Positions 9,149 to 21,301 of a stretch of 64,000 nucleotides of DNA are shown here, in pieces. A program made the translations under genes and the position numbers. The first letter of the stretch is position 1; each line of letters starts with the position of its first letter. The notes under the pieces are model-generated. The model was not told where the DNA came from and searched no databases. It worked only from the letters and a program-made list of their open reading frames with translations. Origin of the DNA: Arthrobacter russicus (GTDB lineage: Bacteria; Actinomycetota; Actinomycetes; Actinomycetales; Micrococcaceae); NCBI RefSeq assembly GCF_031454135.1, contig NZ_JAVDQF010000001.1:682001-746000 (forward strand). Reading direction: 5' to 3'.

Positions 9149-9436
9149 CTATCGAGTCCCTGCGGAGGTTGCACCGGAGGTGATCTGCGCATTGTCTGCG
9201 ACGATCACCACACGGTTGCTGTCGACCGAGAAGAAACCACCGTCGACGGTCACTTCGATCCGGCTGCCCTCCACCGGCACGATGGAGAGGTCTCCGGCAG
9301 CCAGGATCGCCAGGACTGGCGAGTGGCCCGGCATGATGCCGATCTCGCCGTCAGCGGTCTTGGCTTTGACCAAACTCGCCGCGCCGGACCACACGAAGTG
9401 GTCCGCCGCGACGATTTCAACCTGGAGCTCAGCCAT
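9149..9436 (-). CDS. atpC: F1 ATP synthase epsilon subunit
   Basis: A 95-residue epsilon subunit of the F1 central stalk, which links gamma to the c-ring and can inhibit hydrolysis. The beta-sandwich signature (ADGEIGIMPGHSP) is intact. The protein is short: the C-terminal helical hairpin seen in E. coli epsilon (about 138 residues) is almost absent, so inhibition by that hairpin would not operate. It begins directly after the atpD stop codon. Confidence 0.95.
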   Translation of the reverse strand: MAELQVEIVAADHFVWSGAASLVKAKTADGEIGIMPGHSPVLAILAAGDLSIVPVEGSRIEVTVDGGFFSVDSNRVVIVADNAQITSGATSAGTR

Positions 9437-10933
<1,497 letters not shown>

Positions 10934-11004
10934 CTAGCTATGGACTTAATTCTATCGGTCTCAGGCACCGTGGGATCCCTGGCCGTGGTGCTGTTTCAAC
11001 TCGG

Positions 11005-11898
11005 CTATGACGCGTTCAGCGAATCGGCGCCGGCCACGATCTCGGAGAGCTCCTGGGTGATTTCCGCCTGACGGGCCGTATTGGCCAGCCGGGTGAACTT
11101 CTTGACCAAGTCGCGGGCATTGTCGCTCGCCGATTTCATCGCGCGCTGGCGGGCGGCAAGTTCGCTGGCCGCCGCCTGGAGCATCGCATTGAAGATCCGG
11201 GCTTCGATGTAGCGCGGCAGCAGAGCGTCCAAAACCGCTTCCGGTTCCGGCTCGTACTCGTACAACGGCAGCAACTCCGAGGATTCGCTGACCTGCTCTT
11301 CGGAGACTTCCAAAGGCAGCAGGCGGATCACGGTTGGCTCTTGCACCACCATCGACTTGAAGCGCGTGTAGACCACGTGGATCTCGTCCACGCCGTCCTT
11401 CTCGAACTCTTCGGCGAAGTCTTCCAGCAGGACTTTGCTGATCTCCTGCGCGGTGGCGAAGTCCGGGGCATCGGTGGCCTCGGTCCAGGCCCGGGCGAAA
11501 CTACGGTTCCGGAACTGGAAGTAGCTCTGTGCCTTGTTGCCCACCAAATAGGTCTTGACCTGCTTGCCTTCTCCTTGGAGGAGGGTGTTGAGCTGCTCCG
11601 CCTGCTTGAGCACGCTGGCCGAGTAGGAACCCGCCAGACCGCGGTTGGAGGTCATCACCAGAACCGCAGCACGGCGGATCTGTTCGGGCTCAGTGGTCAG
11701 CGGGTGGTCGATCTCCGACTGAGAAGCCACCGCGGAAACAGCGCGGGTGATCGCATTGGCATAAGGCAGCGATGCCTGTACGCGTGAGCGGGCCTTGCTG
11801 ATGCGCGAGGTGGCAATCAGTTCCATCGCCTTGAAGAGCTTTCCCATCGACTGCGTCGATTTGATTCTCTGGCGGTAGACCCGAAGCTGGGCTCCCAT
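11005..11898 (-). CDS. atpG: F1 ATP synthase gamma subunit
   Basis: The 297-residue gamma subunit forms the rotating central shaft. The conserved N-terminal helix ([18 protein letters not shown]) and C-terminal helix ([16 protein letters not shown]) that make the coiled coil are intact, and the SNRGLAGSY segment is recognisable. It lies between atpA and atpD. Confidence 0.96.
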   Translation of the reverse strand: MGAQLRVYRQRIKSTQSMGKLFKAMELIATSRISKARSRVQASLPYANAITRAVSAVASQSEIDHPLTTEPEQIRRAAVLVMTSNRGLAGSYSASVLKQAEQLNTLLQGEGKQVKTYLVGNKAQSYFQFRNRSFARAWTEATDAPDFATAQEISKVLLEDFAEEFEKDGVDEIHVVYTRFKSMVVQEPTVIRLLPLEVSEEQVSESSELLPLYEYEPEPEAVLDALLPRYIEARIFNAMLQAAASELAARQRAMKSASDNARDLVKKFTRLANTARQAEITQELSEIVAGADSLNAS

Positions 11899-11982
11899 TC
11901 TTTTCCTTTCCTAAACGTCGGCGACGGGGTGAGTGCTGCGGTTCCGGCCGGGCAAACCGGCCGGAACCGCAGCCGCACTCAC

Positions 11983-13620
11983 TCAGCGCTTCTGTTTGAC
12001 GATCTTCTCTTGATCGACGTCGGACTCGGACAAGGAGTCGAACTCCTCGTGGCCGGCGCCGACCAAACGATCGTCGCCCTCACCGAAGAAGCCCTTCTTG
12101 AACTCGACGATCGAGGCCTTGAGCGCCTCGACGGTGTCGTCTTCGAGCTTGTTCGTCTGAGCCAACGTGGTCAGGATTCCGGAACTGTGCCGCAAGTGCT
12201 CCAAGAACTCGGATTCGAACCGGTTGACGTCCTCGACCGGCACGTCGTCCAGGTAACCGTTGGTGCCGGCCCAGATCGAAACGACCTGGTCCTCGACCGG
12301 GTACGGGGTGTACTGGGGCTGCTTGAGCAGTTCCATGAGCCGGGCGCCGCGGGTCAGCTGCTGGCGGGATGCCGCATCCAAGTCGGAAGCGAACATCGCG
12401 AAAGCCTGCATATCGCGGTACTGGGCCAAGTCCAGCTTCAAGGTGCCGGAAACCTTCTTCATCGACTTCACCTGGGCGGAACCGCCGACGCGGGACACCG
12501 AGATGCCGACGTCGACCGCGGGGCGCTGGTTGGCGTTGAAGAGGTCGGACTGCAGGAAGATCTGGCCGTCGGTGATCGAGATCACGTTGGTCGGGATGAA
12601 CGCGCCGACGTCGTTGGCCTTGGTCTCGATGATCGGCAGGCCGGTCATCGAACCGGCACCGAGCTCGTCGGAGAGCTTGGCGCAACGTTCCAGCAGGCGG
12701 GAGTGCAAGTAGAAGACGTCGCCGGGGTAGGCTTCACGGCCCGGCGGGCGGCGCAGCAACAACGAAACCGCGCGGTAGGCTTCGGCCTGCTTGGAGAGAT
12801 CATCGAAAATGATCAGCACGTGCTTGCCGCCGTACATCCAGTGCTGGCCGATGGCCGAGCCCGCGTACGGGGCCAAGTACTTGAAGCCGGCCGGGTCGGA
12901 AGCCGGCGAGGCGACGATCGTGGTGTATTCCAGGGCGCCGTTGTCCTCAAGGGTCTGGCGCACCTCCGCGATGGTCGAAGCCTTCTGGCCGATTGCCACG
13001 TAGATGCAGCGGACCTGCTTCTTCACGTCGCCGGATTCCCAGTTGGCTTTCTGGTTCAAGATCGTGTCCACCGCGATCGCGGTTTTGCCGGTCTTGCGGT
13101 CACCGATGATCAGCTGGCGCTGGCCGCGGCCGATCGGGATCATCGCGTCGATGGCCTTCAGGCCGGTCTGCATCGGCTCGCCGACCGACTGGCGCTGGGT
13201 GACCCCGGGGGCCTGGAGTTCCAGTGCACGGGTGGTCTCGGCAGCGATCTCGCCCAAACCGTCGATCGGGGCGCCCAAGGGATCCACGACGCGGCCCAGG
13301 AAGGCGTCGCCCACCGGAACCGAGAGGATCTCGCCGGTACGGTGGACTTCCTGGCCTTCTTCGATGCCGGTGAAGTCACCCAGGATGATGACGCCGATTT
13401 CCCGGACGTCGAGGTTCTGGGCCAGGCCCAGCGTGCCGTCTTCGAACCGCAGCAACTCGTTCGCCATGACCGAGGGAAGCCCCTCGACCCGGGCGATGCC
13501 GTCGCTGGCGGTGGTAACCCGGCCAACTTCGACACGTTCTGCGTTGCCAGGCTCGTAGGACGCCGCGAACTCGTTCAACGCATTACGCACGTCGTCGGCG
13601 TTGATGGTCAATTCGGCCAT
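11983..13620 (-). CDS. atpA: F1 ATP synthase alpha subunit
   Basis: The 545-residue non-catalytic alpha subunit. The nucleotide-binding loop GDRKTGKT and the [11 protein letters not shown] segment with the arginine finger are intact. A charged C-terminal extension of roughly 30 residues (Asp/Glu/Lys-rich) follows the conserved fold, as is common in Actinobacteria, where such tails have been linked to suppression of ATP hydrolysis. The start is ATG at 13620. Confidence 0.97.
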   Translation of the reverse strand: MAELTINADDVRNALNEFAASYEPGNAERVEVGRVTTASDGIARVEGLPSVMANELLRFEDGTLGLAQNLDVREIGVIILGDFTGIEEGQEVHRTGEILSVPVGDAFLGRVVDPLGAPIDGLGEIAAETTRALELQAPGVTQRQSVGEPMQTGLKAIDAMIPIGRGQRQLIIGDRKTGKTAIAVDTILNQKANWESGDVKKQVRCIYVAIGQKASTIAEVRQTLEDNGALEYTTIVASPASDPAGFKYLAPYAGSAIGQHWMYGGKHVLIIFDDLSKQAEAYRAVSLLLRRPPGREAYPGDVFYLHSRLLERCAKLSDELGAGSMTGLPIIETKANDVGAFIPTNVISITDGQIFLQSDLFNANQRPAVDVGISVSRVGGSAQVKSMKKVSGTLKLDLAQYRDMQAFAMFASDLDAASRQQLTRGARLMELLKQPQYTPYPVEDQVVSIWAGTNGYLDDVPVEDVNRFESEFLEHLRHSSGILTTLAQTNKLEDDTVEALKASIVEFKKGFFGEGDDRLVGAGHEEFDSLSESDVDQEKIVKQKR

Positions 13621-13712
13621 CTGCAGTCCCTGCTCTCCTCAATCATGATCACCGCGAGTTGCGGCAAATCTTTGTACTTGTTTAGGTACGTTTTAATACT
13701 TTGGTCTTGCGC

Positions 13713-14527
13713 TTAACCGGCCAGTTGCCGGCGAAGTTCTCCGAGGCGGGTGAGCACCGAAGCATCCACCACCTCATCGCCCACTCGGACGCGCACGCCG
13801 CCGATCAGCGCCGGATCGACGCTGATGTTGACTTTGAGCTCGCGTCCGTAGAGGTTGTTCAAACCGGCGGCCAAACGGGACTCCTGGGTTTCGCTCAACG
13901 GCTGACCGACGGTCACCGTGGCGATCCAGCGTTCCTGGCGGGCAGCGGCCAGGGTGGCGAACTGTTCGACCAACTTGGCCGGACGGGCGCCGCGCGGTTC
14001 GGAAACGGCCTGGCCGATCAGAAGCTGCGCTGCTTGCCCGGCACCCGGGACCAGGGCGAGTGCCAGCTTGCGCTTGGCTTCCGCACTGGCTTGCGGTTCG
14101 CTCAAGGCCCGCTGCACTTGGTGATCCGACTCGACGGTCTTGTTGAAGCTGAACAAATCGTTCTCCAGCTGCTCCAGACCGGCCGCTCCGGGGCCCTGGT
14201 TCTCGGCGACCGCGACGGCTACCGTGGTGGCCACGGTCTCCAGAGCATCGCCGAAGTCCCGGGCATTCGCCCAGCGCTCATTCGCCAACGAGTCGACGAT
14301 CTGAGCCGCTTCGGCGGACACCTTGCCCCGGACCAGCGAGCCGATCAGAGCCGCCTTTTCCGCGCCCTGACGGGACGGATCGGTCAACGCGCGGCGCAAG
14401 GCCGCCGAGCTGTCCACGATCGCCAGGACCGAGAACAGCTCCTGGGCCAGCGGCAGCGACGCAGCGGCGAGTTTTGGCTCCAGCTCAGCCAGGACCTTGG
14501 CCCGGGAGTCGCTCGAAATTCCTGCCA

Positions 14528-14528
<1 letters not shown>
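13713..14528 (-). CDS. atpH: ATP synthase delta subunit
   Basis: The delta subunit forms the top of the peripheral stalk. At 271 residues it is longer than the E. coli protein (about 177) but normal for Actinobacteria of this family. It is not fused to subunit b as in mycobacteria. The conserved C-terminal beta domain (GGVRVRVGDEVVDAS) is present. Its ATG shares one base with the TAA stop of atpF, so translation is coupled. Confidence 0.94.
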
Positions 14529-15100
<572 letters not shown>

Positions 15101-15139
15101 TTATCTACGTGGACTAGGTCCAGTGGTTTGGGCTTGGGT

Positions 15140-15346
15140 CTACTGAATGACGAAAGCGAAGACCAAACCGAGGATCGCGAGCGCTTCGGTCAGGGCCAGA
15201 CCCAAGAAGGCGATCGGCTGCAGCACGCGCTGTGCTTCCGGCTGCCGGGCAACGCCGTTGATGTAGGCGGCGAAGACCAGACCCACGCCGACACCGCCAC
15301 CAATTGCGGAGAGGCCGTAACCGATCATGTTGAGAGAGCCAGTCAT
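15140..15346 (-). CDS. atpE: ATP synthase subunit c
   Basis: A 68-residue proteolipid of the rotating c-ring. It has two hydrophobic helices joined by the RQPE polar loop (residues 34-37). The proton-binding carboxylate is Glu54 in ALTEAL, and the glycine-rich first helix (GGGVGVG) allows tight ring packing. No sodium-site pattern is seen, so the enzyme is probably proton-driven. Confidence 0.97.
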   Translation of the reverse strand: MTGSLNMIGYGLSAIGGGVGVGLVFAAYINGVARQPEAQRVLQPIAFLGLALTEALAILGLVFAFVIQ

Positions 15347-15428
15347 GATGTTCCTTTCAAGATACCGCCACGGTGACGGTAGGTTGTTGGAGTTATCCCG
15401 GGTGGGAATCCTTCGATGATGAAAATAT

Positions 15429-16229
15429 TTAGTGCGAGTCCGCGTGGACCGCGCCCTCGATGTAGATAGCGGTCAAGAGCGTGAAAACGTAAGCCTGCAG
15501 CGCCATGATCAAGAACTCCAGCATGTACATGGCCACGAATCCGACCACCACGAGCAAGGATGTGCCCTTGAGCAAGACATTTTCCTGCATGATCAAGAAT
15601 TCCACCGAATAGCCGGCGATCAGCACGATCATGTGGCCGGCCAGCATGGTGGCGAACAAACGCAGCGAGTGCGTCATCGGCCGGACGATGAAGTTCGAGA
15701 TGATTTCAATCGGGATGACCAAAGGCAGGATGTACCACGGAACCCCGGACGGCACCACGGCCAGCTTGAAGTACCGGATGCCGTTCTTCTGGATGCCGAT
15801 GACGATCCAGGTGAAGTAGACGATGCCGGCCAGCACGTACGCTCCCCCGACATGGGAGAAGGTGGGGATTTCGAAGAACGGCAGGGCTCCGAAAATGTTG
15901 TTGATCAGGATGAAGAAGAACAACGTAAACAGCAGTGGGACGTATTTGATGAAGTCCCGGCCACCGATGATGTCTTTGCCGATCGAGTTCCGGACGAATC
16001 CGTAGGCCAGTTCACCGGCGAACTGCAGGCGGCCGGGCACCATCTTTCCCTTGCGTGCTGCCAGCAGGAAAAATACCGCAATCAACACTACGGAAAGAAC
16101 GACCAAAACATGGTATTTGGAGATTCCATCCCATTGGAACCACGGGCCAGACAGGCCAGCCTCGCCGATTCCGGGCGGGTTGAAGCCGCCATCCGATGAT
16201 CCTTCGGCGGGGAGCATAAGCGCGTTCAA
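15429..16229 (-). CDS. atpB: ATP synthase subunit a
   Basis: The 266-residue membrane stator subunit with the two proton half-channels. The essential Arg is in [12 protein letters not shown], and the C-terminal helix is present ([14 protein letters not shown]). There are five to six membrane helices. The 83-bp gap to atpE and 104-bp gap to the upstream AtpZ/I-like gene are typical of the operon. Confidence 0.96.
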   Translation of the reverse strand: MNALMLPAEGSSDGGFNPPGIGEAGLSGPWFQWDGISKYHVLVVLSVVLIAVFFLLAARKGKMVPGRLQFAGELAYGFVRNSIGKDIIGGRDFIKYVPLLFTLFFFILINNIFGALPFFEIPTFSHVGGAYVLAGIVYFTWIVIGIQKNGIRYFKLAVVPSGVPWYILPLVIPIEIISNFIVRPMTHSLRLFATMLAGHMIVLIAGYSVEFLIMQENVLLKGTSLLVVVGFVAMYMLEFLIMALQAYVFTLLTAIYIEGAVHADSH

Positions 16230-16332
16230 CGCGTTTCCTCTCTGCTGTGTCCTTCATTGGGCAAATGTCGGCGGGCCGGTTTCGGCCTGCCGACGCTGAA
16301 CTTGTTCGAAACTTGCCTGGCATCGGTACGGT

Positions 16333-16665
16333 TCACGATTGATCCGTGGTTTTGCCGGCAGAACCCTCGGCCTCAGCCAGGTCTTCTTTGACCTGCCGAT
16401 GGCGAAACCTTGGTGCGAAGGAGAGGTACATTCCGCCGATCAAACCGAGCAGAGCTCCCCCGACAACCATCCATTGGGTTTTGAACAAATTGTCCAGCCC
16501 CCACCCTATCAAACTCCAGACCAGGATTCCGCCTGCAATATAGCCGAATACCGCCATTCCGGCGCTAGAGGTAGAGCTTCCTTCGGCATTGTCGCTGCCA
16601 CCGGCAGCCACCGAAATCTTGGCCTTGCCCGGCGGTCCGGACGGCGAGGCGGAACTTTTAGCCAC
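16333..16665 (-). CDS. AtpZ/AtpI-like small membrane protein
   Basis: A 110-residue protein with a Ser/Gly/Ala-rich N-terminus and two membrane helices (about 37-58 and 66-85) around the GWGLDNLFKT segment typical of AtpZ/AtpI family proteins. Such proteins help assemble the c-ring or handle divalent cations next to F-ATPase. It overlaps the upstream 160-residue gene by 8 bp, and atpB follows. Confidence 0.8.
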   Translation of the reverse strand: MAKSSASPSGPPGKAKISVAAGGSDNAEGSSTSSAGMAVFGYIAGGILVWSLIGWGLDNLFKTQWMVVGGALLGLIGGMYLSFAPRFRHRQVKEDLAEAEGSAGKTTDQS

Positions 16666-17140
16666 GCGAGTCGCCGTCCGGCGCCGGATCGTTGAAAATC
16701 TGCAGCCGCAATCGGGAGAACGTCACCATTTCGACGGTGAGCCAGATCAGCACCGCAGCCAGCGCCGAAATGAAGAACCAGGTTCGATCGAGCCAGTCCG
16801 GCGAGCCCAAGACGATCAGGACCCCGGCAAATCCCACGAACTTCACCACATAGCCGACGGCGAAGGCACCGAACATGGCGCTGGCGCCTTTGCTTCCCAT
16901 CCGGTGGCCGATGAGCAGCGAAATTCCGAAGAAGACCAGCACCAATCCGCCGCTGAACAGCGCGCTCAGAGCGGCGAAGCCACCGGCGAAGATCCAAGCG
17001 GCGACCACGATCAGCACTATTGCCGGAGCGGCGAAGAGCAAGCAACGTTGCAGGATCCCCAGCCAGGGCGACTCGGTCGGGCCCGAAACCGCGAGCGGTG
17101 CCGGTACGGCAGATCCGTTCGAGTTCTGGGAGTCAGTCAT
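16658..17140 (-). CDS. ATP synthase protein I-like membrane protein
   Basis: A 160-residue protein with four membrane helices (about 30-52, 55-75, 85-108 and 118-138) and the GHRMGSKGASAMFGAF segment. Position and topology fit AtpI, the assembly factor at the head of atp operons. The start ATG at 17140 lies 111 bp after the stop of the WecA-like gene, so a promoter for the whole atp operon may lie in that gap. Confidence 0.75.
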   Translation of the reverse strand: MTDSQNSNGSAVPAPLAVSGPTESPWLGILQRCLLFAAPAIVLIVVAAWIFAGGFAALSALFSGGLVLVFFGISLLIGHRMGSKGASAMFGAFAVGYVVKFVGFAGVLIVLGSPDWLDRTWFFISALAAVLIWLTVEMVTFSRLRLQIFNDPAPDGDSRG

Positions 17141-17219
17141 GGAGAGCCAATCTTAAGTCAGGCTTTGGTCTGGAAGCCAGCGAAACAGAGCACGGCACAC
17201 TGTCGTTACCGCGAAATAA

Positions 17220-17225
17220 ATTCTA
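17220..17225 (-). promoter_or_regulatory. Candidate -10 box upstream of the atp operon
   Basis: On the minus strand TAGAAT lies about 80 nt before the first atp-operon start codon, in the 111-bp gap after the WecA-like gene. No convincing -35 element is visible. Confidence 0.3.
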
Positions 17226-17251
17226 CACGAGATAGAACAGTGCTTGTGACG

Positions 17252-18289
17252 CTACTGTGCCAGGCCTGAGACCCGGGAATTCCGGCGTCGGATCAGGCGC
17301 TGGAAAATCGTCGGCGTGCGCAAATACAACAACACGACCAGAATGCACAGTACCGCCGCGATCAACAAACCCACCGGGCCGTTGGCCACCGCGAAAATGC
17401 CGAGCAGACTGGTCAGGACCGTGGCCGAGGTGACCACTGCTGCAGCTTGGAGATGGCTCAGTCCGACGATCACCAATCGCTGGTAGGCGTGCTGCCGGTG
17501 CGCGACGTACCAACGCTCTCCGGCGGCTATCCGCCGGAGCAGCGTGACGAAGGCGTCGGCCAAGTAGATCAGGACTGGCGCGAACAGATACTCGACCGGG
17601 ACGCCGGCCAAAAACGCCGCCACTGCGGTGATCGCGATCGACGCGCCGAGCAGATACGATCCGACATCGCCCAAAAACACCGGCTTGCCACTCAGGTTCC
17701 AGGGCAGGAACCCGGCGAACCCGGCCGCGATCACGGCACCGGCGATCACCAGCCAGTGAATATCGGTCAACGCTCCGGCAATCGCATAGGCCAAACCCAC
17801 CACCAAGCCGTGCAGACCGGAAATCCCGTTGATCCCGTCCATGAAGTTGGCCACGTTGATGTACGCCGCGACGGCCACCGCCCCGGCCGGCGTCCACCAA
17901 TAGCCGATGCCGCCGGCCAGCCAGGCCAGCACTGCGGTGCCGGCAGCGCCCACGGCCAGATGGCAGAGCGCCCGGGTCACCACACGCAAGCCGCGGAGGT
18001 CTTCGATCCAACCCACCAACGACGCCGCGAGCAGCACCACCAGAATGGTCAACAGAATCGCCTTCTGCGTGGCGCTCAGCGGCGCGAACAAAGCCACGAA
18101 CAATGCCAGGACCACCGCGGAAAGCACCGAGATGCCCATACCCCGGATGGTCGGCTCGCTGTGCGAGGAGCGGTCGGAGGGCATGTCCAAGACCGCCATC
18201 CGGCGCAGCCACGGCTTGAAGGCCAAGGGCAGCAAAAGGCTGGCCAACAACGCGGTTGCGGCACAGAGTGACACGAAAGCCCAGGGCAT
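17252..18289 (-). CDS. WecA/MraY-type phospho-sugar transferase
   Basis: A 345-residue polytopic membrane enzyme of the polyprenyl-phosphate sugar-1-phosphate transferase family, which starts synthesis of cell-wall glycans by loading a sugar phosphate onto undecaprenyl/decaprenyl phosphate. The DMPSDRSSH opening motif, the catalytic NVANFMDGINGI loop, the FLGDVGSY loop and a HRQHAYQRL C-terminal cytoplasmic loop are all present. A WecA homologue between sua5 and atpI is the usual place in Actinobacteria. Its start abuts the CapD-like stop, sharing one base (18289). Confidence 0.88.
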   Translation of the reverse strand: MPWAFVSLCAATALLASLLLPLAFKPWLRRMAVLDMPSDRSSHSEPTIRGMGISVLSAVVLALFVALFAPLSATQKAILLTILVVLLAASLVGWIEDLRGLRVVTRALCHLAVGAAGTAVLAWLAGGIGYWWTPAGAVAVAAYINVANFMDGINGISGLHGLVVGLAYAIAGALTDIHWLVIAGAVIAAGFAGFLPWNLSGKPVFLGDVGSYLLGASIAITAVAAFLAGVPVEYLFAPVLIYLADAFVTLLRRIAAGERWYVAHRQHAYQRLVIVGLSHLQAAAVVTSATVLTSLLGIFAVANGPVGLLIAAVLCILVVLLYLRTPTIFQRLIRRRNSRVSGLAQ

Positions 18290-20151
18290 CAGGCCCCCTT
18301 GGCCAGCGGGTCATCGTCGGCGATACTGCTTTCCAAATCGATCACCGGCCCGCCCGCTTCGTCCAGGCAGCGTTGCCGCCAGGCCCGGTACTCCAGCAAG
18401 GCGGGGTCCAAGGTCTTCGCCGATGTGTGCGAAATCTTCGGGTGCAGCGGCCGGGCATCCACTTCGAGATAACCCACCAGTTCCTCATGGAGTTTCTCCC
18501 CGGGCCGCAAACCGGTGAACACGATCTCGATGTCTTTGCCGGAGGTGGCAATCATCTGCCTGGCCACATCGAGGATCCGGACCGGCTCCCCCATGTCCAG
18601 GAGCATCACTTCGCCCCCGGTGCCGATCGCCCCGGCCTGGATGACCAATTGGCAGGCTTCCGGAATGGTCATGAAGAACCTCGTCGCATCCGGATGGGTG
18701 ACCGTGATCGGACCGCCATTGCGGATCTGCTGGCTGAACAGCGGCAGCATCGAGCCGCGGCTGCCCAGGACGTTGCCGAATCGGACCGAAACGTAGGTCT
18801 TCCCGGTCTGCTGCGCCATCCAAGCGGTCAGTTTCTCCGCCACCCGCTTCGAGTGCCCCAACGCCGTCGTCGGGTTGGCTGCCTTGTCGGTGGAAATGTT
18901 GACCAGGGTGTCCACTCCGGCGTCGCGGGCTGCGCGGAGCACATTCAGAGTGCCGATGACATTGGTCTTCCAGGCCTCTTCCGGGTACTGCTGGAGCAGC
19001 GGTGCGTGCTTGAGCGCCGCAGCATGGAACACCACTTGCGGGGCCCGTTCGTTGAAAATCTCTTTGAGCGCGTGCTCATCGCGGATATCGGCCAAAATCG
19101 TGTCCCGGCCGTTGAGCAGGCCGTGCCCGGAGATGCTCAGTTGGGTGGCTTGCAAGCCGGACTCGTCTCGGTCCAGCATCATCAATTCAGAGGGTGCGAA
19201 GGCGGTCAATTGCCGGCACAGTTCGGAACCGATCGACCCCCCGGCGCCGGTGACCAGAACCCGTTTCCCGGTCACGTACCCGGCGATCCGCTCCACCTCG
19301 ATGTCGACCGGGCGGCGCCCGATCAGGTCTTCCACCGCGATGTCCCGGAAGTCCGCGAATCCGCCCTCGAGCATTTTCTTCAGTGGCGGCAGCACCAAGA
19401 CCCGGACCCGCAGCCCGGATACCGCATCGGAGATCTCCCGGACCTTCCCGGACTCGACGTCGGCAAAAGCCAGCACCAGCACTTTGGCATGGGTGCGCCG
19501 CACGATCTCCGGCAAGTCCTCGCCACGGCCCAGCACCGACACCGACGAAAGGTGCAGGTGCTTCTTCGCCGGGTCGTCGTCGATCAAACCGACCGGGAAG
19601 AACGGGGAGTGCGGGTCTTGCAACATCCGGTTGACCAGGGAATTCCCGAGGAATCCGGCACCATAGACCAAAGTTCGCTGCGCCGCTTCGTCGGGGCGCG
19701 GCTTGCCTTCAACGTAAAGCCGTTTGAGATAGCGGATCGCCGCCATGAACATGCAGGCGAACGGAAAGGCGATGGCGCCGATGCTACGGCCGATTCCAGT
19801 CTGGTTGATGAACACGAACAGGAAAATCGACGTGGTGACCGCCACGATCAGCGTCACCACGACCAGGAGCCGGGCTTCCTGGAAGCTGCCGAAGCTGTAC
19901 CGTCCGCGGTACAGCGAGAACGAATATCCGGCCACGATCTGGGTCAGCACCGCCACGGCCATGACGCTCAGTGCGGCCAACCAGGAGATCCGGCTGACAT
20001 CGAGTTCATAACGCAGAAGCAGCGCCAGCAGAATCGCCACGATCCAGCTGAACGCGTCCAGGAAATATTGGGACCACAGCCACAATCGGGGCTTGGGCTC
20101 AGTTTCCTTACCTTCTGACAATGGCCTACCTTGCTTCGTCGTGGAGCTCAA
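18289..20151 (-). CDS. CapD/FlaA1-like nucleotide-sugar 4,6-dehydratase, membrane-anchored
   Basis: A 620-residue polysaccharide-biosynthesis protein. Four membrane helices (about 30-130) carry a first Rossmann-like CoA-binding domain (about 140-270), then the SDR domain beginning at VLVTGAGGSIGS (about 290). The active-site segment NISTDKAANPTTALGHSKR replaces the usual SDR Tyr, as in WbpM/PglF-type dehydratases. It probably makes a UDP-4-keto-6-deoxy-HexNAc for the glycan loaded by the neighbouring WecA-like enzyme. Confidence 0.88.
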   Translation of the reverse strand: MSSTTKQGRPLSEGKETEPKPRLWLWSQYFLDAFSWIVAILLALLLRYELDVSRISWLAALSVMAVAVLTQIVAGYSFSLYRGRYSFGSFQEARLLVVVTLIVAVTTSIFLFVFINQTGIGRSIGAIAFPFACMFMAAIRYLKRLYVEGKPRPDEAAQRTLVYGAGFLGNSLVNRMLQDPHSPFFPVGLIDDDPAKKHLHLSSVSVLGRGEDLPEIVRRTHAKVLVLAFADVESGKVREISDAVSGLRVRVLVLPPLKKMLEGGFADFRDIAVEDLIGRRPVDIEVERIAGYVTGKRVLVTGAGGSIGSELCRQLTAFAPSELMMLDRDESGLQATQLSISGHGLLNGRDTILADIRDEHALKEIFNERAPQVVFHAAALKHAPLLQQYPEEAWKTNVIGTLNVLRAARDAGVDTLVNISTDKAANPTTALGHSKRVAEKLTAWMAQQTGKTYVSVRFGNVLGSRGSMLPLFSQQIRNGGPITVTHPDATRFFMTIPEACQLVIQAGAIGTGGEVMLLDMGEPVRILDVARQMIATSGKDIEIVFTGLRPGEKLHEELVGYLEVDARPLHPKISHTSAKTLDPALLEYRAWRQRCLDEAGGPVIDLESSIADDDPLAKGA

Positions 20152-20264
20152 CTACGGTGAATCAGCGCCGCATTCCATGATGCGTGCACTCTTGACAGCT
20201 TAGCTTGGCTACAGTGGGACTGCCCGGTTTTGCGATCGTACACGCCCTAAGGAGGCTCGGAACC

Positions 20265-21209
20265 GTGAAGATTCTACTGACCGGAGCCACCGGATTCGTC
20301 GGACGCGAAGTTGTTTCGGCGCTTCAGGCCCAGGGCCACCAAGTCGTTGCCGCAGTACGCTCGACCGCTGCGTTGCCGCCCGGGGTCGAACAACGGGTGG
20401 TCGGTGATATCAGCGGCCCAGTCGCCTGGGCGGAAGCCCTCGACGGGATCGACACGGTGCTCCACCTGGCCGCCCGGGTCCATCAGATGAACGACTCGGC
20501 AGTGGACCCGCTGGCGAGCTTCCGGGCCGTGAACACCGAGCCGACTGCCCGCTTGGCCCAGGCTGCGGAAGCTGCCGGCGTCAAACGTTTCGTCTTCTTG
20601 AGTTCGATCAAGGTCAATGGCGAGTCGACTCCACTGAACCCTTCGCAGCCGTTTTCAGTTGATTCGGCGCCGGCTCCAGCCGACCCCTACGGCAGCTCGA
20701 AGTTCGAGGCCGAAGCAGCTCTGGCGGCCATCAGCGCCTCCGGTGCGATGAAAATCGCCACGGTGCGATCACCGATGGTTTACGGCCCCGAGGGGAGGGG
20801 CAATGTGCAGCGGCTCTCGAATTTGGCCCGCAAAGGGTTTCCGGTGCCGTTCGGCTCGATTCGGAATCGGCGGACCATGATCGCGGTCCAGAATCTCGCA
20901 GACTTGCTGGTGGCCCTTTGCCCGGCGGCACCGGACACTCCCCCGTATTCGCTGGTGCTGGCCGGGGATGCGCACAGCCCGTCCACGGCGGAACTCTATC
21001 GGGAACTGGCCGACGCCCTCGGCGTGCCGGCCCGGATACTGCCGTTCCCAGTGGCTCTGCTGCGCTTGGCCGGCCGGTTGACCGGCCGTGCTGCGGAGAT
21101 CGCCCGGTTGACCGAATCCCTGGAAATCCGGGTCGGCAGCACCGACCCGGATTTCGACTGGACGCCGCCGTTGAGTTTCCACGAGGGCATCGCCCGCATG
21201 GCACGCTGA
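20265..21209 (+). CDS. NAD-dependent epimerase/dehydratase (extended SDR)
   Basis: A 314-residue extended SDR. It has the dinucleotide-binding TGATGFVG at residues 7-14, the HLAARVH strand, an active-site Ser in SSIKVNG, and the YGSSK motif (catalytic Tyr and Lys). It belongs to the UDP-galactose/GlcNAc epimerase-like group; the exact sugar is unknown. GTG at 20265 was chosen because AAGGAGG lies 9 nt upstream and the Rossmann strand (KILLTGATG) begins immediately. It is divergent from the CapD-like gene, and TTGACA at 20192-20197 may be part of its promoter. Confidence 0.85.
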   Translation: MKILLTGATGFVGREVVSALQAQGHQVVAAVRSTAALPPGVEQRVVGDISGPVAWAEALDGIDTVLHLAARVHQMNDSAVDPLASFRAVNTEPTARLAQAAEAAGVKRFVFLSSIKVNGESTPLNPSQPFSVDSAPAPADPYGSSKFEAEAALAAISASGAMKIATVRSPMVYGPEGRGNVQRLSNLARKGFPVPFGSIRNRRTMIAVQNLADLLVALCPAAPDTPPYSLVLAGDAHSPSTAELYRELADALGVPARILPFPVALLRLAGRLTGRAAEIARLTESLEIRVGSTDPDFDWTPPLSFHEGIARMAR

Positions 21210-21232
21210 TTCCTGCGCCCGTCCGATTCAAG

Positions 21233-21268
21233 GTTTCACTGGGCAGGGACGTCTGAGTCCACTGAAAC
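21233..21268. terminator. Possible bidirectional terminator between convergent genes
   Basis: GTTTCACTGG and CCACTGAAAC pair with one C/C mismatch around a 16-nt loop. It sits midway between the convergent epimerase and glycosyltransferase stops. No clear U tract follows on either strand. Confidence 0.3.
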
Positions 21269-21301
21269 TGCTGATTGGACGAGCCGGCAAGGGGACGGAG
21301 C

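Noticed and set aside
18256-20118. 620-codon plus-strand frame opposite the CapD-like gene
   Set aside because: High GC leaves the opposite frame open; the composition is His/Gln/Arg-rich and unlike a protein.
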